Source of the DNA: Thauera humireducens
Lineage (GTDB): Bacteria > Pseudomonadota > Gammaproteobacteria > Burkholderiales > Rhodocyclaceae
Direction of reading: 5' to 3'
NCBI RefSeq assembly: GCF_001051995.2
Contig: NZ_CP014646.1
Span: 1,364,001-1,428,000 of the forward strand
Length of the DNA: 64,000 bases
The notes below the pieces were generated by a model that was given only the letters and a program-made list of their open reading frames with translations, was not told the DNA's origin and searched no databases. Both the position numbers and the translations under genes were made by a program. Below, piece by piece: positions 1 to 9,335 of this stretch (positions are counted from its first letter, which is position 1; each line of letters starts with the position of its first letter).

Positions 1-769
1 GCGGAATGCTCTTGGCCGGCAGCTTGGCAATCTCGCCGGCAACAATCTGCGGCTTTGCGCCTTGGGCGATCATAGTGTCGACGTCGCCCAGGCCAAAGCG
101 CTGCGCTACGCGCCCACCCAGGTAGCCGAACAGCGTACCGAGCGCGCCGGTAGCCACGGCGGCGCCGGCCTGCGTCGGCGCCAGAAGCCCGTCGTCGGTT
201 TCCTGACGGATGGCCTCGGCCTGCGCGCCGGCCATCATCGTGCCTTCGCCGATCGCGCCGGCCGCAGCGGCGCCCACCTTTGGCGCCACGGCGCGCACCG
301 CGCGTCCTGTAACGCCGCCGGCCAGCATCGGCGCTGCCGACTCGACAATGGTGTTCGCAATCAGGGACGGGTTCTGGATGGCGACTGCCGTCTTGTCCAG
401 GATGCCGTCGACCTCCTGGAATTGGCGCTGCTGCTCCTTGTACTGGTCCGTGTTGAACTCGCCAAGGATCTCCTTGGCTTCCTTCGGCCGGAAGCCGAAA
501 GAGCCGCCTTCGTTTTCCAGGAACTTCCCAACGCGGCCGCCGGCAGGAATGTCGGCAAGGCCGACAAGCGTCTCAGGAACGGCAATCGCAGACTTGACCG
601 CAGACAGGCCCAGGTCGCGGGCGTGACCGAGAAAGCCTTTGTCCTGCGGCGGAGCCGTCTGCATCAGCGCGTCAACTTCGCTCGCCGGCTTAACCGATGT
701 GCTGGCTGGCTTCTGGCCGCCGTTCTTGTTCGATTCGTAGCTGTCCAGAAACTTGTCGACTTCGCTCAT
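1..769 (-). CDS. Large phage internal-virion-type protein, N-terminal part (runs off window)
   Basis: The frame is open from an ATG at 769 to the window edge, so at least 256 residues are present and the C-terminus is missing. The first 75 residues are polar and rich in Ser, Lys and Gln; after that come Ala/Gly-rich helices (about residues 125-215) that look membrane-active. Long proteins of this style at the end of podovirus structural operons are usually ejected internal virion proteins, sometimes with a lytic transglycosylase domain further on. That role is inferred from position and composition; no catalytic motif is visible in the part seen. It follows the 755-residue FADGG-repeat gene by 13 nt. 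Confidence 0.7.
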   Translation of the reverse strand, partial: MSEVDKFLDSYESNKNGGQKPASTSVKPASEVDALMQTAPPQDKGFLGHARDLGLSAVKSAIAVPETLVGLADIPAGGRVGKFLENEGGSFGFRPKEAKEILGEFNTDQYKEQQRQFQEVDGILDKTAVAIQNPSLIANTIVESAAPMLAGGVTGRAVRAVAPKVGAAAAGAIGEGTMMAGAQAEAIRQETDDGLLAPTQAGAAVATGALGTLFGYLGGRVAQRFGLGDVDTMIAQGAKPQIVAGEIAKLPAKSIP

Positions 770-782
770 GTGGCGCTATTCC

Positions 783-3050
783 TCACTGATACCCAAGGGC
801 GCGGATCTGCGCGGCCCGCTGTTCGCGCGTAAGCGCGGTGTTCTGCATGATCTTCAGCACTGCTGGGTTCTCGTTGATCGGCGGAAGCGCCTGCGCGCCT
901 TGCTGCTGATCAACGAACTGCCCGGTTTGGTTGTTGAACACTCGCGCAGGACGGGTAAAGGCCATGTTGGTGGTCGGGTCGATTTCCTGGCCGCCCGGCA
1001 CGACCGTGTAGCGGTTCGGCGCGTCCTTCCCGTTCATAGCCCTGATCTGCTCGGCAACCGCGGCACGCTCTTCCGGCGTCTTCGCATTTTCGTATGCCGT
1101 GTACAGCTTCTCCACGCGCTCCAGGCTGCGGGCCTCGAAGCCGCGAACGTTCGCCTCGGTGTCAGCGCGCTGCTGGTCGATGCCGAGTCGGCTGCGTTCG
1201 ATCGCCGTTCGATTGGCCTCGGCCTGCGCCGCAAGTCCGCGGCTTGCGGCGCCTTCGCGCTCGCGCATGGCAAGCTCGGCTGCCGCACGCTGGCTCGCCA
1301 CGTCGGCATTGCGCATTGCTACCGTTGCATTCAAGCGCGTGCGTCCCATTCCCTTCATGGACTCTTGGAGCGCGGAATCGCTGAACCTGGCATTCGTCTC
1401 ATCGACAGCAGAGTTGCCAATGACGCCACCGCGAGGCCCGCCGTCTGAGCCACCCTGCGCGTCGAGATAGCTTTGGCGGATGGCGTTGGCTGCGGCCATG
1501 CGCTCGTTGGCGGCGTTCAGGTCAAAGCCGCGCGTGTAGTTCTGCGGTAGCGCACCTTCGCCATTGCCGGAAAACTCCATCACGCCGTTTGCGCCGCGGC
1601 GCGCGCTGATGTTCGATCCACGAACCCGCTGCTCGGCGTTGTAGAAGCCAAGCGCCTGATCGTTCGCGCCACGCATCCCAGCGGGCGCCTCGCGTTGCCA
1701 TGCTGAACGGTAGGCGTCTCCGGCATCGTTGCGCTGCTGCTCGGTCAGGGAGGACGGGTTGAAGCCTTGCGGAGCGGCGGCAGTCGACGTGCTCGCGGGA
1801 TCGCCGGCTTGGCGTTGTTGCGTAGCGGGGGCGGAGGTTGCCGGTTGCGACTTGGGCTGCGCAGAGAATCCGGCTGCCGGCCGCGTGCCCTCGATCGGCG
1901 TCGCGTCGCCAGTAACCGCCGTCTTCAGCGCATTGGCTGCCGGGTCGATCAAAGTCTTCACGCCACGACCGATGTCGTCAGCTAGGCCGACAGCGGACAC
2001 GGGCATATTGCGAACCGTGGCGCCAATCGCCGCCGGGATGCCGCCCTTCTGGTAGGACTCGGCGATGTTCTGGCTTGAGCCTCGGATCGCAGTGTCCGTA
2101 CTCGGGAAGGCGGCGCGGAAGCCGCGAGCAATTTCGCTGTTTGCGCCCTCGTACATCCCTTGCCCACCCGATCGCTCCACGCGAGCCTGATTGCCAAGCG
2201 CAACGGCGCCCATCTGCGGGCTCGGCCCGGTGCGGCGGCGCCCATCCTCGACAAGCCCGCCATCAGCGAACCCGCGCGGCTCGTCCATCAGCGACCGGCG
2301 CCCCATCGCGCTCTGCTGGTCGATCTGCCCTTGAAGCTGTGCGCTCATCTCGGCATTGCGGGCGATGGTTTCCGAGCGGCCCTGACGCTGCATGCGAGCC
2401 TGACGGTCAAGCGTGTCTTCCTCGATCTGGCGCGACCGGGCAAAGCCTTGGTCGATCGCGGACTCGTTGCCGCCCATTGCTGTATCGTCATCCACAATGC
2501 CGCCATCAGCGAAGCCGGCGGCTGCGTCGATCTGGCGCTTACGGTTGCGGAGTGCGTCAGCCGCGGAGCCGATCGACGGCGCGGCCGGGCGCTGGACGGG
2601 CTGCTGCGGAGCGGTGGCGGCTGCCGGCTGCGGGCGAGGCGAAGATCCGCCTCCGGTGCCGTACTTGGCGGAGATGCGCGCGATCAGGTCGTCGGTGCTT
2701 TCCACTGCGCCGCCATCGGCAAAGAAAAGCTCGCCTTCCTGCGGCTTGAAGCCTCGGGCTGCGACCGGCGTATGGGTGGCACCCTTCATCTGGTCAAGCA
2801 CCTTGGCGCCAACGGCATGCACCGCCTCTGGCGGCATCTCGTATTCGCCATTGCTCAGATTGACCGGGACGGGCTTTCCAAGCTGGCCCAGCGCCTTCTC
2901 GCCGATCTTCGCAGTAGAGTCCGCCGGCATGATGTAGCTGCCGCTCGGAACTTCGGTCTTGATGCTGTCGGACGTGCCGGTGCCTGGGCCTTTGATCTTC
3001 CCGCCCTTCGGTTTGTCCTTGGGCGCGGCGCCCGCCTTGAATCCATACAT
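783..3050 (-). CDS. Phage structural protein with FADGG repeats (internal virion protein candidate)
   Basis: 755 residues, starting at ATG 3050 behind AGGGG. The N-terminal 90 residues are Gly/Lys-rich and contain SGSYIMPADST and NGEYEMPPEA. The short motif FADGG[GIL]V recurs about four times (near residues 110, 180, 260), separated by Gln/Ala/Arg-rich low-complexity stretches. The C-terminal 200 residues are helical and charged and end in the pattern PAVLKIMQNTALTREQR. FADGG[LI]V repeats are familiar from podovirus virion proteins of unknown fold. Function is inferred as a virion or injection protein. It begins directly after a strong terminator and is the second-last gene of the visible late operon. 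Confidence 0.75.
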   Translation of the reverse strand: MYGFKAGAAPKDKPKGGKIKGPGTGTSDSIKTEVPSGSYIMPADSTAKIGEKALGQLGKPVPVNLSNGEYEMPPEAVHAVGAKVLDQMKGATHTPVAARGFKPQEGELFFADGGAVESTDDLIARISAKYGTGGGSSPRPQPAAATAPQQPVQRPAAPSIGSAADALRNRKRQIDAAAGFADGGIVDDDTAMGGNESAIDQGFARSRQIEEDTLDRQARMQRQGRSETIARNAEMSAQLQGQIDQQSAMGRRSLMDEPRGFADGGLVEDGRRRTGPSPQMGAVALGNQARVERSGGQGMYEGANSEIARGFRAAFPSTDTAIRGSSQNIAESYQKGGIPAAIGATVRNMPVSAVGLADDIGRGVKTLIDPAANALKTAVTGDATPIEGTRPAAGFSAQPKSQPATSAPATQQRQAGDPASTSTAAAPQGFNPSSLTEQQRNDAGDAYRSAWQREAPAGMRGANDQALGFYNAEQRVRGSNISARRGANGVMEFSGNGEGALPQNYTRGFDLNAANERMAAANAIRQSYLDAQGGSDGGPRGGVIGNSAVDETNARFSDSALQESMKGMGRTRLNATVAMRNADVASQRAAAELAMREREGAASRGLAAQAEANRTAIERSRLGIDQQRADTEANVRGFEARSLERVEKLYTAYENAKTPEERAAVAEQIRAMNGKDAPNRYTVVPGGQEIDPTTNMAFTRPARVFNNQTGQFVDQQQGAQALPPINENPAVLKIMQNTALTREQRAAQIRALGYQ

Positions 3051-3061
3051 GGGTGGCCCCT

Positions 3062-3104
3062 AAAGAAAACGGCTCGAACCGGGCCGATACTCCGGTTCGA
3101 GCCG
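3062..3104 (-). terminator. Rho-independent terminator
   Basis: Two perfect 13-nt arms, 3070-3082 and 3092-3104, enclose a 9-nt loop. On the minus strand the stem is followed by TTTTCTTT. It lies after the coiled-coil virion gene and only 12 nt before the start codon of the FADGG gene, whose Shine-Dalgarno follows the T-tract directly. Confidence 0.9.
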
Positions 3105-3112
3105 CTGGCAGG

Positions 3113-3127
3113 CCAGCCCTACAGGGG
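3113..3127 (-). repeat. Copy 1 of the 15-nt intergenic motif CCAGCCCTACAGGGG
   Basis: Exact copy of a 15-mer also found at 18032, 22059 and 26762. Here it lies 7 nt past the stop codon of the coiled-coil gene and before the terminator. The core CCCT-AC-AGGG is a dyad. Function unknown. Confidence 0.85.
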
Positions 3128-3134
3128 GCGTGCG

Positions 3135-4973
3135 CTACACGGCAGTCTTCGGCGTCACCTCGCCGGCCACGTCGCCGCCGTAGCTGTAGCTGACGCTGTT
3201 GCTCGCCGACCCGCTGATGCTGGCGCTGGCGTTGACCATGCCGTAGGCGCTGGAGGTGAGCTGCGCATAGACCTGCGCGCCGACCTTGGCCGCATCGAGA
3301 CGCGCGTTGTTGGTCTGGAGCGCCACGTCGGCGTTGATCTTGGCCGTCTGAAGCATGAGCTGCTGGCTCGCCTCGTAGTCCTTGATCTGCGTCTCCCAGC
3401 GCATCGTGATCATCTTCGCTTCGGACTCGATCGCCGCAGCCTCGGCCTTGTAGCCGTCCAGCAGCGCGCCGCTCTGGATGCCCAGCGCCTTGATCCGCTC
3501 CCCTTCGGTCTGCACCTTGGCCTTGTAGCCGTCCCACTCCGCCGTCTTGGCCGACACCAGAGCGTTGTAGCGGGCGAGTTCGGCCTTCGCCTTCTCGGCC
3601 TGTGCGCCCACCTTGGCGCTGAAGGCATCGGCCTTGGTCTTGTACATGTCGACCAGCGTGCTTTGTGCCTGCACGCTCGCCTTGTACGCCTCGACCTTGG
3701 CCGTCTCGGCATTGACCTGCGCGACATAGGCGCGAACCTGCTCGCCGGCCGCGCTGATCTTGGTTTGCTCCAACTGCACCAGCGTCTGCGCCGCGCCGAC
3801 CTGCGCGCGGTAGATCTCGACCTGGGACATGCCGGCGTCGATCTGGGCCTTGAACTGCTGCACCAGCGACTCGTTGATCTGCGCCTTGGTCTGCTCGCCT
3901 TGGAGTTGGGCCTTATAGACCTCGACCTTGGCAAGTTCGGCCTTGATGAGCGTGTCGTAGCTCTGTGCATAGGTCTGGTAGCCGACCAGCAGCGCCTTGA
4001 ACTGCTCCACCGCAGCGTTGTGGCTCTGGATCGCGTTATCTGCGTAGGCACGGGCCGTCTCGAACGAGAGCTGCTCCAGCTTGAAAGCGTAGTCGATGAG
4101 CTGGCCTTCGAGCTGCATGCCAGCGGCGATTGTGTCCTTCAGGTTCGCCTGCTCCAGCTCGGCTTGCTTGATCGCTACGTCGCGGCTCAGTTCCGAGAGC
4201 TTGTCGTAGTAGTTCTGCTGGGCCTCGCGCAGTTGCGCGGCAATGACGCCGGACGGAAGCTGGAAGCCCAGCGCCTCAGAAGCTCGCTGAATCTCGGCCT
4301 CGTTCGCCAGCGCGATCTTCGTCTCACGGCTGCGCGCGCGGTCCCATATCGCTTGCTCGACAGCCTCGGGAATCCCAGTGCCACCGGACAGACGCGCTTC
4401 GAGCGTCGCCTTCAGCGCGTTCAACAAGGTCGACGCGTATTCCGACCCGCGGGCGTAACTGAACGGTGTCGGGCTCACCAGCGTGAGCGTCGGCATGTCC
4501 TCCAGTCGCGCGAGCCAGTCCTCATGCAGATCGACACCGGCAAAACTGACCGTCGACAGGCTCAAGTACGTTGGCTCGGCCGGCATCGTGACCACCGGGG
4601 CCGCCGGCACGGCGACATCCGCGGCAGACGGGACAGTCGGCACGGCGCCATAAGAGAGCGTCGGCGCAGTGGGTAGCGTCAGCGTCGGCGCCGTTTCGGT
4701 GAAGTCGTCGATCGTGATCCCCGGCATGTCGATCGACAGTTCGGTCGGCTGACCGCCAGGAACGGCGAAGCTGATCGTCGGCATCGACGGCGCGACCGGC
4801 ATGGACGGCAGGCTCGGCGCCGCGATGCTGTTCCACGTCATCGAGATCGTGGGCGGGCTGTAGATGCTCGAGTTGAGCGCCGCAGTGAAGCTCGACATGT
4901 TCGACTGCGACAGTTCGGCGTACCGGTACGCGCGATCAAACGCCTCGGAAACTTCGGTGCTAGGACCGGACAT
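3135..4973 (-). CDS. Long coiled-coil phage virion protein
   Basis: 612 residues when started at the second ATG (4973), which has GGAGGG 7 nt upstream; the first ATG (4979) overlaps the previous stop but is too close to that site. Residues 35-145 are Pro/Thr/Ser-rich with PTL/PTI repeats. About 190-560 is one long alpha-helical region rich in Ala, Gln, Lys and Glu, clearly coiled coil. The last 60 residues hold VGAQVYAQL followed by a Ser/Gly-rich tail. The shape suggests an elongated virion, tail-needle or injected protein. I recognise no named family. The VGAQVYAQL segment recurs in the 97-residue gene at 16530. Confidence 0.75.
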   Translation of the reverse strand: MSGPSTEVSEAFDRAYRYAELSQSNMSSFTAALNSSIYSPPTISMTWNSIAAPSLPSMPVAPSMPTISFAVPGGQPTELSIDMPGITIDDFTETAPTLTLPTAPTLSYGAVPTVPSAADVAVPAAPVVTMPAEPTYLSLSTVSFAGVDLHEDWLARLEDMPTLTLVSPTPFSYARGSEYASTLLNALKATLEARLSGGTGIPEAVEQAIWDRARSRETKIALANEAEIQRASEALGFQLPSGVIAAQLREAQQNYYDKLSELSRDVAIKQAELEQANLKDTIAAGMQLEGQLIDYAFKLEQLSFETARAYADNAIQSHNAAVEQFKALLVGYQTYAQSYDTLIKAELAKVEVYKAQLQGEQTKAQINESLVQQFKAQIDAGMSQVEIYRAQVGAAQTLVQLEQTKISAAGEQVRAYVAQVNAETAKVEAYKASVQAQSTLVDMYKTKADAFSAKVGAQAEKAKAELARYNALVSAKTAEWDGYKAKVQTEGERIKALGIQSGALLDGYKAEAAAIESEAKMITMRWETQIKDYEASQQLMLQTAKINADVALQTNNARLDAAKVGAQVYAQLTSSAYGMVNASASISGSASNSVSYSYGGDVAGEVTPKTAV

Positions 4974-4975
4974 GG

Positions 4976-5431
4976 TCATACCCTCCGCGTAGTGGACTGG
5001 GCGACTGCGACCTCAATCCGATCAAGTGTGAAAGCGTCGCCGGCCGGATTGCTGAAGCCGAACGTCAGGTAGTTCTCTCGGATGCCTTTTCCGGGCTGGG
5101 CGCGAGACTGGCCCGCTGCTCGCACCGGGAAGCCGTAGCGGTATTCCGCTTCGTCGCCCATTCGGTCGCGCGCCTTGACGATCAGCTCGCCCTCCCCCGC
5201 GCATTCGGGGATCGAAAAATAGACCATCTCGACACGCTTCTTCAGGCTGGAATCCCACAGCGTTTCGCCAGTCAGCACCTCAGAAACGATGGCGTCGCCA
5301 TTATCCGTTTCGCCGCCGAGCGTGTACAGCCCTGCGGCGTTCCCGGCGTGTGTCTCGGTAATCGAGTCGAACGGAAAGTCGGCGTATTCGGTGACTGCGC
5401 CGGTCAGCGTGTTCATTACGATCGTGTTCAT
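4976..5431 (-). CDS. Phage virion-associated hypothetical protein
   Basis: 151 residues from ATG 5431, which shares its A with the preceding stop (TGATG) and has CGGAGTG 6 nt upstream; a longer in-frame start at 5458 is less likely. The protein is mostly beta: acidic middle, aromatic C-terminus (YLTFGFSNPAGDAFTLDRIEVAV). Tail or fibre accessory by position, with no recognisable domain. Translation is coupled to both neighbours. Confidence 0.7.
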   Translation of the reverse strand: MNTIVMNTLTGAVTEYADFPFDSITETHAGNAAGLYTLGGETDNGDAIVSEVLTGETLWDSSLKKRVEMVYFSIPECAGEGELIVKARDRMGDEAEYRYGFPVRAAGQSRAQPGKGIRENYLTFGFSNPAGDAFTLDRIEVAVAQSTTRRV

Positions 5432-5634
5432 CAAAACACTCCGATTTTGAACAGCCACGGGTACGGCTGTTCGTTGATGTGCAGAATTTCATGCGCGTCT
5501 TGCTCGCCGACGCCGATGAGATGCGCGGCAGTCGCGTGCACTTCGCGCCGGGACACGTTGTGCTGCGAAAGGACGGCGCCGTAGTACGTCCGCACGCACC
5601 CTTCAGCCCCGCGATCTATGGTCAGGTCATCCAT
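5431..5634 (-). CDS. Small conserved-style phage protein
   Basis: 67 residues. Its ATG lies inside the last codons of the 552-residue gene (ATGGATGA overlap) and its stop overlaps the next start, so it is embedded in a translationally coupled run. It contains RTYYGAVLSQHNVSRREVHATAAHLIGVGEQDAHEILHI in mixed order: helical, with several His. No family recognised. The tight overlaps on both sides are the main evidence that it is real. Confidence 0.6.
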   Translation of the reverse strand: MDDLTIDRGAEGCVRTYYGAVLSQHNVSRREVHATAAHLIGVGEQDAHEILHINEQPYPWLFKIGVF

Positions 5635-7285
5635 ATCGCGCCACCACCTCTTCCGGCGTCAGTGTGAAAAAGCGGGTGATGGGGTCGCCGTAATCCCAAG
5701 GACTCGATGCTGTGACGGCCACACCGCCCCTACCGATTGTCACCAGGTTCGTGTTCAAGCTCGCCAGCGTCGTATCGTTGGCGGCAACAGAGTAGTTCCC
5801 GGCGGATAGCGTGCCCTCTTCTCTAGTCGTCTGAATGCGCGCTGGGTAAATGTCTTCGTACAAACAACATGCGTCGTATCGTGCATCGAAGTCCACAACC
5901 CAGCCGCTGGTGAATCCGCCAGTTCTCGGCTGCGCAAGTTCGGCGACATAGCTGGGCGTGCCGGGGTAGTACGTGTTGCTTGTGACGACGGTTGGGCCGG
6001 CCGCCTCATCTATGAACCCAATGGAGCACGGCTTTGGGATCGCAAAGCGAACATCTCCGGCGTCATTAACAACCTTTGCGTGGTGGAGGCTGCTGTCGGC
6101 CGGCCTAACCGCCAACACCCCCTCGTCATGCCCGAGGCTGTCGCTCTTGCGGAAGTCTGCAGCGATCAGGACGCTGGGGATTGGCGGCGTAATCTCACGC
6201 ACCGCGACGGTCAGGTCGTCGACAGCGTCGCCTAAAACCTCTACTTCATACGCCGCGACTCTGGAAGTTATGCGCGGCTCGTATGTCACCTCATAGCAGA
6301 TTGTTCGCGCCTTTCTCCCGTCCAGATTGAAGTACCAGCCGTGAAGGTTGACCCAAGTCTCTGCCGGTCTAAAGGAGCCGATCGTCGTCTTTGCGCCGGA
6401 GTCGAGCTCATAGACAAAGAAGTTGAACTGCCCGCCAGTGGACGTGAAAGTGGCCGAGCGCTGCGCCCCCACCAAGAGCTTCTTGCCCCCGACACGGGTA
6501 AAGGCGACACCATCGACATTCCCGCCGGAGATGGTCGCCAGAACGCCCCCGTTGTTGTAGATGTTCGCGCCGTTTCCTCTATTCAGAGATCGGCGCACGA
6601 ACCCAGCGCTCTTCGTCGTGTCGATGAAGTTCTGGCCGAAAACGCCTGACGTCCCGAACTGGAACCAGCGGTCGAAGAAAAACTCGATGGTGCCGGACAA
6701 CACGTAGAAATACGTGTAGTTGTAGGTCTTCGCCTCCCACGACAACACGTCCGTCTCAGGGTTTCTCCCCTGCCAGTCGACCGTGCCGTAGAGCAGATCG
6801 ACGCCCTTCTCGACCCTGTAGCGCGAAGTCGGCTTTTTCTCTTTCCAGTGCGGGCGCAGGGCGACCGAGGGGTCTTCGCCGTAGAGCGTGCCGAGCGGGC
6901 GGTTCTCCGGTGTGAAGGGCTTGCCCCACCAGCGCGCCGGCCCTTCGTACTCCCATGTTCCGCCGTCACCAACCCCGCTGGTGGGGCGGCAGATGAACCC
7001 GCCGAGCAGCTTCTCGCCGTCGACGCCTTTCGTCCAGACCTCGACGACATCCCGCCCCATGAACGACGTGCAACGCACCCGAGAGCCGTCAGCCAGGGTT
7101 GCCCGACGAACTTGGTAGTCGCCGACAGCGACGAGGCAGGCGTCTGTGAAGCGCTTGTAGATGTGGAAGACCTCGCCTCGCTGTTGCCCAGTCAGGTCCG
7201 GGCCGTAAACAAGCAGCTCAGGCGGAGTGCGCCCGGTGAGCGGCTCGCCGTTGAACCCGATCCAGTGTTGGTTCCTGAGTGTCAT
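5627..7285 (-). CDS. Phage tail-region protein, 552 aa
   Basis: 552 residues. The ATG at 7285 overlaps the previous TGA by four bases (ATGA). The sequence is beta-rich with many aromatic residues (WWGKPF, YNYTYFYVLSG, FFFDRWFQFG), as in tail, nozzle or receptor-binding structural proteins. A central stretch (about 250-330) reads like a jelly-roll or fibre domain. No catalytic motif is evident and I do not recognise the family. It lies between the nozzle candidate and small virion genes. Confidence 0.7.
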   Translation of the reverse strand: MTLRNQHWIGFNGEPLTGRTPPELLVYGPDLTGQQRGEVFHIYKRFTDACLVAVGDYQVRRATLADGSRVRCTSFMGRDVVEVWTKGVDGEKLLGGFICRPTSGVGDGGTWEYEGPARWWGKPFTPENRPLGTLYGEDPSVALRPHWKEKKPTSRYRVEKGVDLLYGTVDWQGRNPETDVLSWEAKTYNYTYFYVLSGTIEFFFDRWFQFGTSGVFGQNFIDTTKSAGFVRRSLNRGNGANIYNNGGVLATISGGNVDGVAFTRVGGKKLLVGAQRSATFTSTGGQFNFFVYELDSGAKTTIGSFRPAETWVNLHGWYFNLDGRKARTICYEVTYEPRITSRVAAYEVEVLGDAVDDLTVAVREITPPIPSVLIAADFRKSDSLGHDEGVLAVRPADSSLHHAKVVNDAGDVRFAIPKPCSIGFIDEAAGPTVVTSNTYYPGTPSYVAELAQPRTGGFTSGWVVDFDARYDACCLYEDIYPARIQTTREEGTLSAGNYSVAANDTTLASLNTNLVTIGRGGVAVTASSPWDYGDPITRFFTLTPEEVVARYG

Positions 7286-8445
7286 GCCGGGATCGCCATA
7301 TACTGCGGGATGCCTGCGCGCATACGGAAGCTCGCATGGACTTCCGTCACGGTGGTCTTGTAGCGCCCCTCGGTCATGCGGACCACGCCGCCACCGTTGA
7401 ATCCCGCCACGATGCCGCCGTCAGCGATGCACAGCGCCGCAGCGCCCATACCTGCACCCTCACCCTGCTTGACCAGCTCTGCGCGAACGGAGACGCCCGA
7501 GCCGAGCACGACCGGACCATTCACGACGCGGCGATAGACGAGGTTGTCGAAGCGGTCGCCGGCCAGGAACGCCAGCTCGCGCTCGGTGCCGACGTAGATG
7601 CCGTCATCGACCGGGATCACAGCGGTGATCGGATCGACGAGCTGCTTGAAGTCGCGGCGCACGTCGAACAGCTCGGCGGTGTTAGGCGAGGATGCGTAGA
7701 GCACGTTGCCGTCGGCGACTAGCGCGCGGTTCCGCCACGTCGTCAGGCACCGCCCAGCGGGAGCCGGCTGCATGAACTCGGTGCGGCACGGCAACACCAG
7801 ATCGTCGTTCTTGCCGGTGAAGCTGAAGAGCCCGTTCGTCGTGCTGCCGGCGTAGAACGCGCGCCCGCCGTCGTGCGAGGTCAGATAGACGTTGATCTTG
7901 TACCCAGCTTCGACCGGCAGGCCCGAGAGGAACACGCCGCCGTCTTCGACACGAACCGGGGCGCTGCTGTACGCCGGTCCACCTTCGAGCCCGTCCGCGA
8001 GCCGCACGTAGGTGATCTGCCACTGGTACTCGCCGGGGCACAAGTCCCCCGCGAGCTCGGTCAGCGCGCCAACGCTGGGCGGAATCGGAACCCCCCAGGT
8101 CGTCGCAGTCACGCCGTCCGTGAGGCCGCAGATCAGGTCGTTGCTCCACGCGACGCGTCCGTCAGGGAGTTGCGCGTACCAGACCCGGCTCGAGCCGAGG
8201 CCGGCGTACAGCACCACGCCCGCGTCGACGTTCTTCAGGTCGCCATCGCACGTCGCCAGCAGGAATCCGTCTGCTTGAAAGAGGTTCTTGTGGCACCCTT
8301 CTGCCGCGAGTGCGTAGCCTTCTCGGCGGCGCAGCTCGCCGGTCAGACCCGCGTCGACGTTCGTGGCGACGGTCAGCGCGTCGGGCGAAAGCCGCTCTTG
8401 CGGGAGCACGTTGTTGATCCCGGTGAAGCTCTTGAATGTCAGCAT
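7282..8445 (-). CDS. Podovirus tail protein, nozzle/stalk candidate
   Basis: 387 residues from ATG 8445, with AAGGATG upstream and a 7-nt overlap with the previous gene. The frame continues upstream to 8640 inside the other gene, but that part is antisense-like. The N-terminus FKSFTGINNVLPQERL, then NVDAGLTGELRRREGY, is a pattern seen in podovirus proteins with a beta-propeller-like fold that do the job of T7 gp12 (tail nozzle). Repeated short beta motifs (GIYVGTERELAFLAG, LVYRRVVNG) fit this. The nozzle role is inference from pattern and position. Confidence 0.7.
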   Translation of the reverse strand: MLTFKSFTGINNVLPQERLSPDALTVATNVDAGLTGELRRREGYALAAEGCHKNLFQADGFLLATCDGDLKNVDAGVVLYAGLGSSRVWYAQLPDGRVAWSNDLICGLTDGVTATTWGVPIPPSVGALTELAGDLCPGEYQWQITYVRLADGLEGGPAYSSAPVRVEDGGVFLSGLPVEAGYKINVYLTSHDGGRAFYAGSTTNGLFSFTGKNDDLVLPCRTEFMQPAPAGRCLTTWRNRALVADGNVLYASSPNTAELFDVRRDFKQLVDPITAVIPVDDGIYVGTERELAFLAGDRFDNLVYRRVVNGPVVLGSGVSVRAELVKQGEGAGMGAAALCIADGGIVAGFNGGGVVRMTEGRYKTTVTEVHASFRMRAGIPQYMAIPA

Positions 8446-9335
8446 GAAGGCATCCTTGTGAGTTGTCCGCGCCCGACGCCGGTAGCCGGTGGAATGTGCG
8501 GCGCGCGGTGCCCCTGCGAAAACACGGCCAACCCGACCCCGGTCGTGGGCGCTACGCCGGGAATGTTGTGCACGTTGAACCGTGCAGATCCTGCCCCCAC
8601 ACGGCCCGTCATCACGACGGACGGCGCCACGAATGCCCACCCGAGCGTGAGATACGCAGTCCCGAAGCGCGTCGGTCGATGAACGCCTGGGGCCATGAAG
8701 TGAAGCCCTGCGCGCGGCACACCGACGCCGGTCGTCGGCTCAACGGCTGGCGCGGAGAACCTTGAGGCGAGCCGCGCCAGCCCGAGTCCGACCGAAGCGA
8801 TCGAGCCCACGCCGACAGCGAAGTGTGTTGCACGAGCCGACGCAGTGCCAACGCCACCGGTCGGCGCAACGCCTTGTGCGACTCCGGCCAGTGGAAGGTC
8901 GGCCGTCGCGGCGCCGACGTCGCCAGACTTGAACCCCGGTGCGTAGGTAAAGAGGTTGCGCAACCCGAGCATAGTTCGGATCGAGTACGCAAGGCCGACA
9001 CGGGCTTCGCACACTCCGGGCGCATCGCCGACGATCGGACGCGTGCGATCCCCGAGGCCGACCCCGCCGCTTCGGACGCCAAGCGCCCGGAAGTAGTAGC
9101 GCACCTCGCCCAGCCCGACCCCGCCCTCTGGCGCGACGCCGGGGGCCACCTCGATGGTTGCTCGTGTGCCGATACCAACGCCGCCTGTCGGGGCGACGCC
9201 AGGGGCATCACGGGGGATCGTTCCACCAGCGTCATACCACGTAGCTGAAGCCGCCGCCGCCGATGGGCGCGCGTACGCTGGTTCAGTGAACCAAGACGCC
9301 GACGCAGCCGAAGCGGATGGGCGGACGTAGCTCAT
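8439..9335 (-). CDS. Phage protein built from about 12 tandem 20-aa repeats
   Basis: 298 residues. After an N-terminal pair of Ala/Ser-rich units (ARPSAAAASATW type, common in phage tail proteins), residues 42-295 are about twelve degenerate units of the form APGVAPTGGVGxGxAR followed by five to eight variable, often aromatic residues. Regular GVG turns suggest a beta-solenoid or fibrous shaft. Codon choice varies between units, so the repeats look old and not recently expanded. Its ATG overlaps the stop of the propeller gene (ATGA). Fibre or spike shaft by inference. Confidence 0.7.
   Translation of the reverse strand: MSYVRPSASAASASWFTEPAYARPSAAAASATWYDAGGTIPRDAPGVAPTGGVGIGTRATIEVAPGVAPEGGVGLGEVRYYFRALGVRSGGVGLGDRTRPIVGDAPGVCEARVGLAYSIRTMLGLRNLFTYAPGFKSGDVGAATADLPLAGVAQGVAPTGGVGTASARATHFAVGVGSIASVGLGLARLASRFSAPAVEPTTGVGVPRAGLHFMAPGVHRPTRFGTAYLTLGWAFVAPSVVMTGRVGAGSARFNVHNIPGVAPTTGVGLAVFSQGHRAPHIPPATGVGRGQLTRMPSC

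Noticed and set aside
2160..4676. 838-codon plus-strand open frame over the late virion genes
   Set aside because: It lies antisense to two clear minus-strand genes, is Arg/His/Leu-rich with no domain, and has no ribosome site; high-GC shadow frame.
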